DNA of 64,000 bases from Macrosoma leucophasiata (lineage: Eukaryota > Arthropoda > Insecta > Lepidoptera > Hedylidae), in NCBI GenBank assembly GCA_036365455.1, contig JAWQUS010000016.1, positions 11,555,001 to 11,619,000 of the forward strand, read 5' to 3'. The position numbers and the translations under genes were made by a program. Under the pieces are notes generated by a model. That model did no database searches. It was given only the letters and a program-made list of their open reading frames with translations, and was not told where the DNA came from. Of this stretch, positions 50,201-56,104 are shown in pieces. Position 1 is the stretch's first letter. Each line of letters opens with the position of its first letter.

Positions 50201-53200
50201 CTGCATAGTCTATAATGGGTAAGACAAGCGACTGAACCAAAATAATTTTTGTTTTAATTGGCAGGAAGTTTTTATAGCGGTAGAGGGAGCGCAATATTAC
50301 TGTTACTCGTTGATTCATTACATTGACATGGTTTTTCCAACTGAAAGTACTATCAATAATTAGGCCTAAATCTTTAACATGGGTTGATGTTGGAATAACA
50401 CTGTTGTTATATAAAATAGGCATAAGACAGTCATAGTTTAAGCCATTAATGAAATACGAGCTCCCTAAAATAATCGCCTGAGATTTCATTACATTAACGG
50501 CTACGCCAAAACATTGTGACCACTCATAAATCACTTGAAGGTCAAGATTTACAGATGATATAGCACTATCAATATCATTAAAACTAGCTTGAACATAGAG
50601 CTGTAAGTCATCGGCATACAAATGATAAGAGCACTTAAGATTGTGTAGGATAGTATTTATAAAAAGAGAAAATAAAAGAGGAGAAAGTATAGCGCCTTGT
50701 GGTACGTGTTATTTTGTCCATTTCCTTTAGTCACATCTTATGATTGAACCAGAGAATATGTAATAATACTACTGAACTCAGCAGGATGCCCATATGACTC
50801 CCTTCACTTGCTTCGCTTGCTAAAAAAACTTATACTTTTAATTTAATACTATTTTAAAAGTTGTTTGCTTATAATGCTAAAGCGACACTGGCATCTTAGG
50901 TATGTTTGGTGCTGTAGAGCCTTCACGCAGAGGACGTTGCGGGCAGCTGCTAGTATCAAAATAAAAATAAGTTTTTGAATCCAGTACCGAAGACACGCCG
51001 ACAGCTCCCGAACAAACCCGAGTGCATGTGACGTCATAATGTTAGTTTCCACTCATAGCAATTGACACAGAGACAATACGTACAGTGTTTTGATCTAATT
51101 AATTCTGTTGAGATTGATATAAAACACAAATTTATATTCAAAATGTCGAATCTTAAAAGTTATCGTTCTTGTTTTGTACCATTATGTACGAATACTACAA
51201 AAACAAATGTTTTTAAATGTTCCCCAAGATGAAAAACGTCGAAATAAATGGTTTCAAGCAGTGCACCGTGATAATCCAAAAACAAAATCGTTTTTTTTTT
51301 GTTGTGAAGATCATTTCGATGTAAGTACGAGTATTTCATAACATGATTTTTATTACTTACTAGCTGTGCCCGCGACTTCGTCCACGTGAGAAAAAATATG
51401 ATTGTTCAGTATTTATTTACCCGGATGAATTCGTGGCCGCTACGCTAGTATAAAAGTAGCCTAAGTTACTCCTTATTACATCAGCTATCTGCCAGTGAAA
51501 GTCCCGTCAAAATCGGAGACACTCAAATTAAATTTATATGTATGTAGGTATGTATGTATGTATGGTTGTATGGAGATAAAAGTAGCCAAAGTAACTCCTA
51601 ATATTACATCAGCTACCTACCCGTGGGAGTCCCGTCAAAGTTGGATACACTCCAATTCTACTTATTTGTATGTAGGGATGTATGTATGTATGGATGAGAT
51701 AAAAGTGGCCTAAGTTACTCCTTATCGCATCAGCTATCTGCCAGTGAAAGTCTGGTCAAAATCGGTCCAGCCGTTCCATAGATTAGCCTCGCCAAACAGG
51801 CAGACAGATAGACAGACAAAAATTGTAAAAAAAAATTGTTTTGGTATATGTACCGTGTATACATACATATGCGTTTAGTAAAAAGCGGTTATTTTAATAT
51901 TACAAACAGACACTCCATTTTTATTTTTTTGTATAGATATGTATAGATTAAACTTACTTACTTACTTTCGAACTTAAGCAGAATTGAACAGAACATCATT
52001 TGTCAAAAAATTGGTTGTCATAAAAGGCTGATTGGTCTGTGTCATAAATATATCAACATCAGGAATATTATCAGACCTTGCCTTTATAAATCCTTTGTCA
52101 CACATACCTACACGGAATCAACTAACAAATTTTTTTGCAATTTCGATATTATTGTCAAGTCACATGTAGGTTATTGCCGTAAACGCTGTACTATTTTTGA
52201 ACAGCTATAACATTATGACGTCACAATTAGGGGTAACCAATCGTGGCGCGTTCATAGTCACGTGATTTTTTTAAAAATTTTATCAACTTTTAATTGCTGA
52301 TAATTAAATGAAAAAACATTTTTTTTCAGTTTTTCGCATGACACATCAATATAATTAATAACAAAGTCTTATAAAACATAAAAAAACCAATACATTTTTT
52401 ATTTTCAAATTCCCAATTATTTATTTATAATTTTTAGTTCAATTAATTATTTTTATGAAATAGGTATCTAATGGTCAAAGTTAATAAATATGATAAACCT
52501 TTATGATGTCGATTACCGTTACTACTAATAATTACGTTTTAACCACATTCATACAGCTTTATCTCTTGATCTAAGTATGCCACATACTTTTCAATTTATA
52601 TAATTCGTTACTTGCTTCTGAGATAATAATATCATTCATTTATGTGCTATAACGAAATATTTTTGTAGTCTAAAACACAAAGAAACTCACCTATACCAGA
52701 GAATATGTAATAATACTACGTAGGTATAGAATGGACACTTCGACGTTCCGCCCGATTTCCCCGCCTCACCCAATCTCCTCCCCTCTTATGGGCGACGTTT
52801 GGTATTTTCTACGTGCTACGCACTCAGGTGCACGTGTAAATACACGACACTGATTGATGTCTGTGTAATAGAGACCAAACTAAGCGTTTGTATGGAATTT
52901 TGGCGGAATGTCCGCGGTGTGCCTAATGTGCCTATACTTATGTGAGTACCACGATTGTATAGGTATTTATTAGTTATCAATGGATGTCGTTCACCGACCC
53001 TAAAATCGGTTAAAAATCAAAAAGGGAAAGCAAAATTTTACGCCTCGGGTGTGGGACTTCGGTAGCTAAGTGGTAAAGCGGCTGGACTGGTTATCCTGAG
53101 ATTGCAGGTTCGATTCCTGCCCGAAGTCAAATTTTCTTTCCGTTTTTCTTTAATTTCTAAGCTTCAATCGCATGTGTTATTGCGAAAAATTAAAAGTACA

Positions 53201-54676
53201 GTACCACGATCTTGATCTGCGATGGTAAAGTCACTTATTGTGGCACTAGTGTGTGTGCAGGGTGGAAGCTTTGCTTAAAAAACGATCTCTGGACTCCTAT
53301 CGATAAAAAATGCCTTTTGTGTTTTTATCAGTCTCTAAATCTAGTAATTTTTTTTTTGTGGTTTTCACGATGATTTATTTACATAATATAATAATATCTT
53401 AACAGTTAAAAACCTTAGAGAAATATGCGTTTTAATTCTATGTCAAAAACAATGTTAAATATTTTTTGTTTTTTGATCATGCTTGCAGTTCACGTGGATG
53501 GTAAATGAATACTGCGATCTACTTAAACACAATTACGCAAATACCCACATAAAAAAGTAGGTGCTTTACCATTTTAAGTTGTTTGCTTAGCCTAAATGCT
53601 TTCCCCCTTATTCATAAACGTATTTTAGCTAAAGTGTTGCTAATCTCTGCTTTGTCTCTTTCTATCCTGCACATTTGAAAATGCAACTGGCAAAGACAAA
53701 GCATTCTATAGCTAAAACGTATCTAATGTACGTTTATGAATAAGGGGGTTAGCCTTTAATTTCTAATAGTGATAATGGGGTCATACATAACCATCTAGGC
53801 CATTTGGCTAACCATACCATTCGGCGGCAAATAGATTAGGTAAAGCGATGGTGGCTACGCCCTCGACTTCCAATACTGAAACCCAACCACTTGTAAAACT
53901 ACTGTCAATAACAACTTAATTTATGTTCTTAATACCGGCAGTTGCATTCTGAGTGACCTGGCGAAGCTGCTGATCCTGCTCAACAAACAGCAAGTGCCGG
54001 TGGTGCCGGTAGAATGGCCCCGACTCGCGAGCTGGGCTGAGAGGTCAGTTATTTTCACTATAAGTACTTCATTTAAATGTGAAAAAGATTATTACAATAT
54101 TTGTACAAAAATAAGTACAAGATGAAACTGCTGAAAAATACTTTTTTAAGAAGCTAAAGAAGATCTTACGGTGTTAAAATTATTAATCTTAATTTTTAAA
54201 ACGCGTACGTAGATTCATCAAGATTTTTAAACATTTAACACTTTGTAATTTTGTAAATTTTCCACCGTTATCTAATTCATCTAACGTAACACTTGTGAAT
54301 TCACAGGATACTGAAACGCTACAGCCGCATGAGCGTATCCCAGCAGCAGCAAGGTCAACTAGTGAACTTCCTGCCCTCCCCGCCCAGTCAAAGGTCCGAC
54401 TCAGATGCCACACAACAGTCTTTCTCCACTTTTAAACCACCATCCTACTCGCCAACGTCATATGATAGTCATATATTAGATAAGGAAATAGAAAATCAGA
54501 ACGAATGGAGTGACGTCGGCAGACCACCCAGCTATTCCCAAATAGAAAGAGAGGCTATTGTCCTCACTGACCCCTGGGAGAGAAGACCGATCGTGAGAAG
54601 AGAAAGTGTGTGGCTCGAAGACGAATTGTTCGAAATGACGAGGCGACCGCAAGATGAACTCACTACAGAACTGTAG
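26326..54676 (+). CDS. Single-pass membrane protein with furin-like cysteine module and PPxY tail (six exons)
   Basis: Exons: 26326-26431, 40157-40336, 42240-42433, 46602-46699, 53942-54043 and 54307-54676. All junctions are GT-AG with matching phases, giving 349 residues. Residues 1-21 form a signal peptide. Residues 37-86 hold eight cysteines in a C-x3-C-x2-C-x4-C-x2-C...CxxxCPSGT pattern, resembling furin-like repeats of receptors and R-spondins. Residues about 103-125 are a transmembrane helix followed by ARCR, predicting type I topology. Residues about 161-233 are probably helical (leucine-rich, then VEWPRLASWAER). The tail has PPSY at 271-274 and 300-303, motifs that bind WW domains, for example of Nedd4-type ubiquitin ligases. 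The acidic end runs to TTEL. Intron 1 is 13.7 kb and full of transposons. I do not recognise the gene; a surface receptor or adaptor is plausible but unproven. Confidence 0.85.
26571..26716 (-). mobile_element. MITE, CCCCCTTATTCATAAACGTA termini (copy 1)
   Basis: The 146-bp element has near-perfect termini (CCCCCTTATTCATAAACGTA and its complement), flanked by TAA and TTAA. Copies 2 and 3 (53603-53748 and 61600-61748) are inverted relative to this one. All three lie in introns. Confidence 0.85.
27182..28549. mobile_element. DNA transposon with about 130-bp inverted termini
   Basis: The left end (GTTAGGATCCCACTGCAGAA onward) matches the inverted right end (GTTAGGATCCCACCGCAGAA) through ATCCAGATATGCTGCAAACC, TTATAATCTA and, after an interrupting SINE, ATATATCCAT and TTGCCAATCAAAA. 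The 1.37-kb element has no recognisable transposase; the superfamily is unassigned and the target duplication is unclear. Confidence 0.85.
27260..27571 (+). mobile_element. tRNA-derived SINE with 11-bp duplication
   Basis: TTATAATCTAA at 27249-27259 recurs at 27572-27582. The head has an A box (GGTAGTCTAGTGGTAGC) and a B box (GGTTCGATTCC), promoters for RNA polymerase III. The body then ends in CCTTCGGGGATTACAGGCGT and GAAGTTACG. It is inserted inside the left terminus of the 27182-28549 transposon, so it is the younger insertion. Confidence 0.88.
28975..29268 (+). mobile_element. Family A repeats, head-to-head
   Basis: Antisense fragment 28975-29065 (CAAACAAGCATGCA, GCGATAGCGCTGAA) abuts a sense copy at 29066-29268. 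That copy ends TTACATAAAAAAAAA and lacks an internal block of about 90 bp (between GCACAGAGGC and TGCAGTCATC) present in the 35372-35650 copy. Confidence 0.7.
29924..30217. mobile_element. Nested small transposon with CTAAATG duplication
   Basis: CTAAATG at 29917-29923 recurs at 30218-30224. The termini TATAGAGCAAC and its complement are followed subterminally by GGAGGGGAGTAG in inverted copies. The 294-bp element is non-coding; a 7-bp repeat is compatible with a hAT-type duplication having one mismatch. Confidence 0.65.
30586..32020 (-). pseudogene. RTE-like LINE reverse transcriptase, truncated and internally deleted
   Basis: Read on the minus strand from about 32020. A linker region with ARPPVNNPEADP is followed by LKNNRAPGDDGITAELLK, the usual start of the polymerase domain. 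Then come PQAWHRSVVVLFFKKDD, NYRPIALLSQVYKLFSRVI, QAGFRKGFST, and GVRQGDVISPKLFTAALEDV. There are several frame changes (near 31529, 31230 and 31187). After the ININGEY motif the sequence jumps to YDYDYISHLRAKLG, so the F/YADD active-site block is deleted. The C-terminal KLKWQWAGHIARRTNGRWG and RPPTRWTDDLVK motifs follow in shifted frames. The endonuclease domain is also missing. Clade naming is by motif recognition only. Confidence 0.8.
32085..32955. repeat. 'ATGGCGGAC' tandem array with inverted distal copies
   Basis: Units of about 99 bp (GATCCAAGATGGC, AATATGATATGGGT, TTCTTGGGGTGCTGATTAC) repeat in a 198-bp higher-order period: 32273-32470 and the block from 32471 are nearly identical. 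After about 32765 the units run in the opposite direction (GTCAGCACCCCAAGAAACC, CGCCATCTTGGATC). Because 198 is divisible by three, long frames persist on both strands; these are a by-product of the repeat. Confidence 0.88.
33355..33422 (+). repeat. (GT)n microsatellite
   Basis: An almost pure GT run of about 65 bases with one GC interruption, followed by degenerate GTATGTG sequence. Confidence 0.9.
34006..34390 (+). mobile_element. Family A repeat, diverged
   Basis: GTGGTAGAGTTGCAGTGTAG, TGGTAGTGTTAATCACTATC and the GTATGCCTGTTTGCCAAC end are recognisable. A foreign block of about 110 bp (34150-34265) interrupts it. Confidence 0.6.
35372..35650 (+). mobile_element. Family A repeat, most complete copy
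   Basis: Runs without gaps from GGTGGTAGAGCTCCAGTGAC to GCCACTACCATTACATAAAA, and can serve as the family reference for this window. Confidence 0.8.
35657..35712. repeat. Perfect 23-bp hairpin beside a family A tail
   Basis: TACTAGTTTTACCCAAAAAT and three further bases recur as an exact reverse complement around a 10-base loop, CCGTAGCGGC. It starts seven bases after the family A poly-A end. Confidence 0.85.
36605..36890 (-). mobile_element. (ATT)n-tailed SINE-like repeat (family C)
   Basis: In its own sense it runs CGGGCGCGG, GCCGTCGGTCC, AAGGCCTTATG, GGGTTGGCCACTAACCC, GGCCTCC and CCCAGCAGTGGACG, ending in (ATT)n at about 36605-36630. The second copy, 62486-62840, is in the opposite orientation inside phtf. 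Confidence 0.75.
37366..37600 (+). mobile_element. tRNA-derived SINE, second type
   Basis: The head has an A-box-like TTGGTCCAGTGGTTGC and a weakened B box (GAGGTCGATCCTC). A body with CCGGTTATGTCGGATTGCCG follows. The 3' limit is uncertain. It shares the opening ACTGCCTCG with the 27260 SINE but has a different body. Confidence 0.6.
38642..38774. mobile_element. MITE, ATAATTGGACCTACTT termini
   Basis: The 28-bp termini ATAATTGGACCTACTTAGGC... and the inverted ATAATTGAACCTACTTTTGC... match except for three or four bases; total length is 133 bp. No target duplication was resolved. Confidence 0.7.
40157..40336 (+). CDS. Exon 2: furin-like cysteine module
   Basis: Opens after ATATTGCAG in phase 1 (C + GA gives Arg 36) and encodes residues 37-95, including all eight extracellular cysteines and the CPSGT motif. 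The donor is CCA/GTAAAT, again phase 1. Like exon 1 it is GC-rich. Confidence 0.85.
40705..40985 (-). mobile_element. Family A repeat in intron 2
   Basis: An antisense copy, nearly complete, carrying a small insertion near 40868 (TATTATTACCATTC). Confidence 0.8.
42240..42433 (+). CDS. Exon 3: transmembrane segment
   Basis: The acceptor TTTTTTGTTTTTTCAG ending at 42239 has a strong pyrimidine tract and restores phase with exon 2. A nearer TACGCAG ending at 42259 would be out of phase with the only good exon 2 donor. Encodes ISFFYTQ, then VLVGGACGAIVCIALVAVGT and the basic ARCRSSARA stop-transfer region. The donor is CGA/GTAAGT, phase 0. Confidence 0.82.
42600..44035 (+). mobile_element. LINE (Jockey/CR1-like group), 5'-truncated, in intron 3
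   Basis: The reverse-transcriptase frame at 42638-43927 is followed by an AT-rich 3' region ending near ATAATAAATAAACG and TGATAAATAA. The 5' part (ORF1 and endonuclease) is absent. No clear target duplication was found, so both limits are approximate. Confidence 0.7.
42638..43927 (+). CDS. LINE reverse transcriptase fragment, open 429-codon frame
   Basis: The frame begins within the polymerase domain: QYGFRSGKSTSDAV, then LDLKKAFDTI with the first catalytic Asp, GAPQGSITSPTLF, the catalytic FADDTALF, and KCLVIFLD/KLTLNVSKSK thumb-side motifs. It continues through YLGILLNQSL and the C-terminal EYGISVWGG and AQRVLLKVA region typical of insect Jockey/CR1-type elements. No stop or frameshift interrupts it, so the insertion is fairly young. 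It lacks the N-terminal fingers and endonuclease and is not expected to move on its own. It lies in the same orientation as the host gene, within intron 3. Confidence 0.85.
   Translation: MNKNLTNYLESNKFLSPSQYGFRSGKSTSDAVHDLVHSIVSTLDDKRKCLVIFLDLKKAFDTISLPHLLRKLEHLGIRGIPLQLFEQYLSSRYQRVKIDQWISEDAQISYGAPQGSITSPTLFLMYINGLCELKLRRGKIFTFADDTALFFHGDTWDDTFDCAQVGLNTVTKWLRCNKLTLNVSKSKYIAFALRSNQMAPKEKIIIAHEYSSYPRSCTCPTLERTDCIKYLGILLNQSLTFKPHLDLLASRLRKLTYIFKNLKHIDNRNVTKTVYFALCQSLIEYGISVWGGAAKTHLLPVERAQRVLLKVAAGLPYRFPTVELYKKWDLLTVRQLFVMKIILKKHSELFYDPDLLKDKRRNRAVCTLPTLNTSFSQNFYHFLGPFLYNKLNTILNIYPQRKTYCKRLVTKYLKTLDYDTTEKIILTLK
44126..44300 (+). repeat. (CA)n-(CG)n-(CA)n microsatellite
   Basis: A (CA) run from about 44148 changes to (CG) at about 44187-44208 and back to (CA). 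Alternating purine-pyrimidine runs can adopt Z-DNA; that is family knowledge, not shown here. Long apparent frames across it are artefacts. Confidence 0.9.
45715..45978 (-). mobile_element. Helitron-like short element (264 bp)
   Basis: On the minus strand it starts TCTATCTATATG, preceded by A. It ends ACGAAGTTTGTCGGGTCAG then CTAG, followed by T. The ends and the A/T insertion site fit Helitrons; the 3' hairpin is weak. Confidence 0.6.
46245..46555 (-). mobile_element. Family A repeat, strongly diverged
   Basis: Recognisable blocks include TGCCGGAAATAC, AACACGATAGGATTCAGC and AGGTAATGTGGTGGTGCTTA. It lies just upstream of exon 4. Confidence 0.6.
46602..46699 (+). CDS. Exon 4: cytoplasmic helix
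   Basis: The acceptor is TTATATTTCAG, phase 0. Encodes PHAFTLLAILNHTRHQVREL and on to AMAY. The donor is TATAG/GTAACT, phase 2. The amphipathic leucine pattern predicts a helix. Confidence 0.85.
46926..47161. mobile_element. Inverted-repeat element, TACAGTAYCCAACA type
   Basis: The left end GTACAGTATCCAACA and the inverted right end GTACAGTACTCAACA are flanked by CTATAG on both sides. A diverged partial copy precedes it (about 46768-46900), and a relative occurs at about 30368-30440 (AGCAAGATATATTGCACATC). Confidence 0.65.
47390..49376 (+). mobile_element. Decayed autonomous Helitron
   Basis: A non-coding leader with two or three repeats of GTCTGTTTGTC...CTGGACGG-type sequence (47430-48060) precedes helicase remnants at 48080-49370. 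Exact Helitron ends were not located. Confidence 0.7.
48080..49370 (+). pseudogene. Helitron Rep/helicase, C-terminal half, broken
   Basis: The Pif1-type helicase starts near 48570 with SSEQKQIYDTVLES, then the Walker A motif DAPGGTGKTFVI, a GKIAIAVASWGIAARLLP stretch and HAMFKIPL. The frame then shifts and later blocks are scattered over frames: VWDKCTMANRK (about 48900), FPANVGVPIMLLRNL (about 49020) and, from 49096, the final CFAMTINNSQGQTL...FSHGQLYVAC block before a stop at 49366-49368. This order matches the C-terminal helicase of Helitrons. Parts of an upstream region (48063-48338) are also Helitron-like. Multiple frameshifts and stops make it inactive. Confidence 0.85.
49432..50706 (-). 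mobile_element. Antisense LINE (Jockey-type), 5'-truncated, in intron 4
   Basis: The minus-strand coding part is 50705 down to 49758, followed by about 320 bp of 3' UTR and a terminal poly-A (a T run on the plus strand at 49432-49441). The 5' end stops abruptly within the polymerase domain. Confidence 0.82.
49758..50705 (-). CDS. LINE reverse transcriptase, C-terminal fragment
   Basis: It is open from about 50705 with VPQGAILSPLLFSLFIN, then the catalytic YADDLQLYV. Next come the AVNVMKSQAIILGS thumb region, KDLGLIIDSTFSWKNHV, LPIIDYADVC, and a conserved end with LNWLPIRERRSIR and AIRLWNALP. The first catalytic Asp block is missing because the element is 5'-truncated. No internal stop is seen over about 315 codons. 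It is antisense to the host gene. Confidence 0.85.
   Translation of the reverse strand, partial: VPQGAILSPLLFSLFINTILHNLKCSYHLYADDLQLYVQASFNDIDSAISSVNLDLQVIYEWSQCFGVAVNVMKSQAIILGSSYFINGLNYDCLMPILYNNSVIPTSTHVKDLGLIIDSTFSWKNHVNVMNQRVTVILRSLYRYKNFLPIKTKIILVQSLVLPIIDYADVCCSDLTQDLLNKMDRMLNNCIRYIFGLRKYDHISIYRSQLNWLPIRERRSIRILCMLFSVVNDSCAPNYLKSNFQILGDFHDHNLRSAENLKFQIPSHRTGFYSNSFAVTAIRLWNALPLDIKKAPSKLSFKQKLKKYFLTSLNE
51143..51320 (+). pseudogene. THAP zinc-finger exon, frameshifted
   Basis: Starts MSNLKSYRSCFVPLC, giving the Cys-x4-Cys pair. A one-base shift near 51203 then moves the frame to FLNVPQDEKRRNKWFQAVHR and ends with CCEDHFD, giving the second Cys-x2-His pair of the C2CH finger. It stops at a good donor, GAT/GTAAGTA. 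THAP domains bind DNA and occur in P-element-type transposases and in cellular factors. The single-base shift and the transposon-like surroundings favour a dead transposase exon over a host gene. Confidence 0.65.
51360..51947 (-). mobile_element. Helitron-like element (588 bp) with internal tandem repeat
   Basis: On the minus strand it starts TCTATACATATC after an A and ends GAAGTCGCGGGCACAG then CTAG, followed by T. About 51455-51720 holds three copies of a 110-120 bp unit (AAAGTAGCCTAAGTTACTCC, CATCAGCTATCTGCCAGTGA, TGTATGTATG). Confidence 0.8.
53056..53128 (+). tRNA. tRNA-like sequence, 73 nt, anticodon position GGT
   Basis: The acceptor arms ACTTCGG and CCGAAGT pair fully, and the T arm GCAGG-TTCGATT-CCTGC is perfect. 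The A box (TAGCTAAGTGG) and B box (GGTTCGATTCC) are intact, and a TTTT follows within ten bases. The D stem has only three pairs, the anticodon stem (CTGGA/TCCTG) has a T-T mismatch, and GGT would be an unusual threonine anticodon in a eukaryote. This may be a tRNA relic or an isolated SINE head rather than a working gene. Confidence 0.45.
53603..53748 (+). mobile_element. MITE, CCCCCTTATTCATAAACGTA termini (copy 2)
   Basis: The 146-bp element in intron 4 is about 90 percent alike to the inverted 26571 copy by eye, with both termini intact. Confidence 0.85.
53942..54043 (+). CDS. Exon 5: cytoplasmic region
   Basis: The acceptor is AATACCGGCAG, phase 2 (AG + T gives Ser 193). Encodes CILSDLAKLLILLNKQQVPV and on through VEWPRLASWAE. 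The donor is GAG/GTCAGT, phase 2. Confidence 0.85.
54307..54676 (+). CDS. Exon 6: PPxY tail and stop
   Basis: The acceptor is GTGAATTCACAG, phase 2 (AG + G gives Arg 227). Encodes the Gln- and Ser-rich stretch, the two PPSY motifs and the acidic C-terminus, stopping at TAG 54674-54676. Possible 3' UTR follows; an AATAAA occurs at 55132-55137. Confidence 0.9.
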
Positions 54677-55714
54677 AGTAATTTAGTATTTTCTTTTCAA
54701 TCCAAATCAAATAAGTACAAAATAATCGTTTTAAAAATTAAGTAGATAATTTCATACTGTAATAACGGATATGCCTGCATACTTATGAGTAGATTTTAGC
54801 GATATTTTATCAAGTTGTACCTGTAACAAGATGTTTTGTAATGTTTACCTACCTACTATAAATAGTATTATTAAATATGTAAATAACTAACTGAAGTAGG
54901 TAATGTGTCATTTACCCAATTCTAATGGACTATGATTTACACCAGTAACTTCAATTTTCAAGAAATAGGACTTTATATACCTAGTAGTAGTTAGTAGTAG
55001 GACGTAGATGTCTGCCTAATATAAATTCTATCTATTAAGCAATCTCTCGAATTGTGAAATATTGAGGTTTATTAATTCATAAAGTTTAACTTTATTTGTG
55101 TAAATTATTTACTGGAAATCCACGACAGAAAAATAAATTATAATGTATAAGTAGATATTGTAAGTTTGAATAATGTCAACCAAAGTAGTATCTAAATTAG
55201 GAATCTAGTCTATTTTATACAATACAATACTATCACTTCTTCACACTACTTTTATTGAAAAGGTTAGTTTCGTCATTTCCGCCATGTTTTGTACGAGCAC
55301 CTAATGCAAATATCGGAAGCATGTGAATATAAGAATCTTAAACATTGTGATTTTACTGTACACAACGAAGCACGTTATTGAATAAGTCCAATCTTTTAAT
55401 ATACTGTGAAGTATGTTTGTTAACATTTAAAATACACTTTCGTTTATTTATGTGTTATTTATTTATTTATTTTAATTCAGTATTCTGCACATTATTAGTA
55501 AATAAAGCAGAAGAATCACGGTAAGATCCATTGTTACAATGACCTACATACCTAAAGAAAAACTGACTCTGGATGAAATTCGAACCAGTGAACTCTGAAG
55601 AACTAGCCCAGCCGCGTTTTCGAATCTCCACCGAAGTCAAATGCATAAGAGCACCTCCAAAAATATACATATGGAATTTGTAGAGAACAGACCACGAAAG
55701 ATATTATTCTTTAA

Positions 55715-56040
55715 AGATACGAATACGCTTACACTCACAGCCCCACACTAGGTATAAACCTGTGTCGTGGGTGCCGTTGTACACACACAACACATACACA
55801 ATAGATAAGTGGCATTTTATTTGCAGGTACAAAATATTGGAAAAGGTCCAAGGTTTAGGTTAGGTTAGTTGTGTCATGGGTGCCGTTAAGGATACGAATA
55901 CGCTTACACTCACAGCCCCACACTAGGTATAAACCTGTGTCGTGGGTGCCGTTGTACACACACAACACATACACAAGAGATAAGTGCCATTTTTTTGCAG
56001 GTACAAAATATTGGAAAAGGTCCAAGGTTTAGATGTAAGT
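55715..56040 (+). repeat. Tandem duplication, about 172-bp unit
   Basis: The block GATACGAATACGCTTACACT through TTGCAGGTACAAAATATTGG and AAAAGGTCCAAGGTTTAG occurs twice in a row with few differences (ATTTTATTT versus ATTTTTTT). It is not coding. Confidence 0.85.
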
Positions 56041-56104
56041 TTTTTTCAAATTTCAAAGCAGTTTCAGTTTTGGATGTTCTTTACAATATTTTGTACAAAC
56101 ATTT

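Larger units (their letters stand above)
51028..52222 (+). mobile_element. THAP-domain DNA transposon remnant
   Basis: GTGACGTCATAATGTTA at 51029-51045 recurs inverted as TAACATTATGACGTCAC at about 52209-52225; these look like terminal or subterminal repeats of a 1.2-kb element. Inside is a THAP exon (51143-51320) and, on the opposite strand near 51990-52125, a frame with KARSDNIPDVDIFM. A Helitron-like element (51360-51947) interrupts it. The ends and the grouping are inference. Confidence 0.5.

Noticed and set aside
51143..51320. THAP exon as part of a host gene
   Set aside because: Frameshift, inverted-repeat surroundings and a nested Helitron favour a dead transposase.
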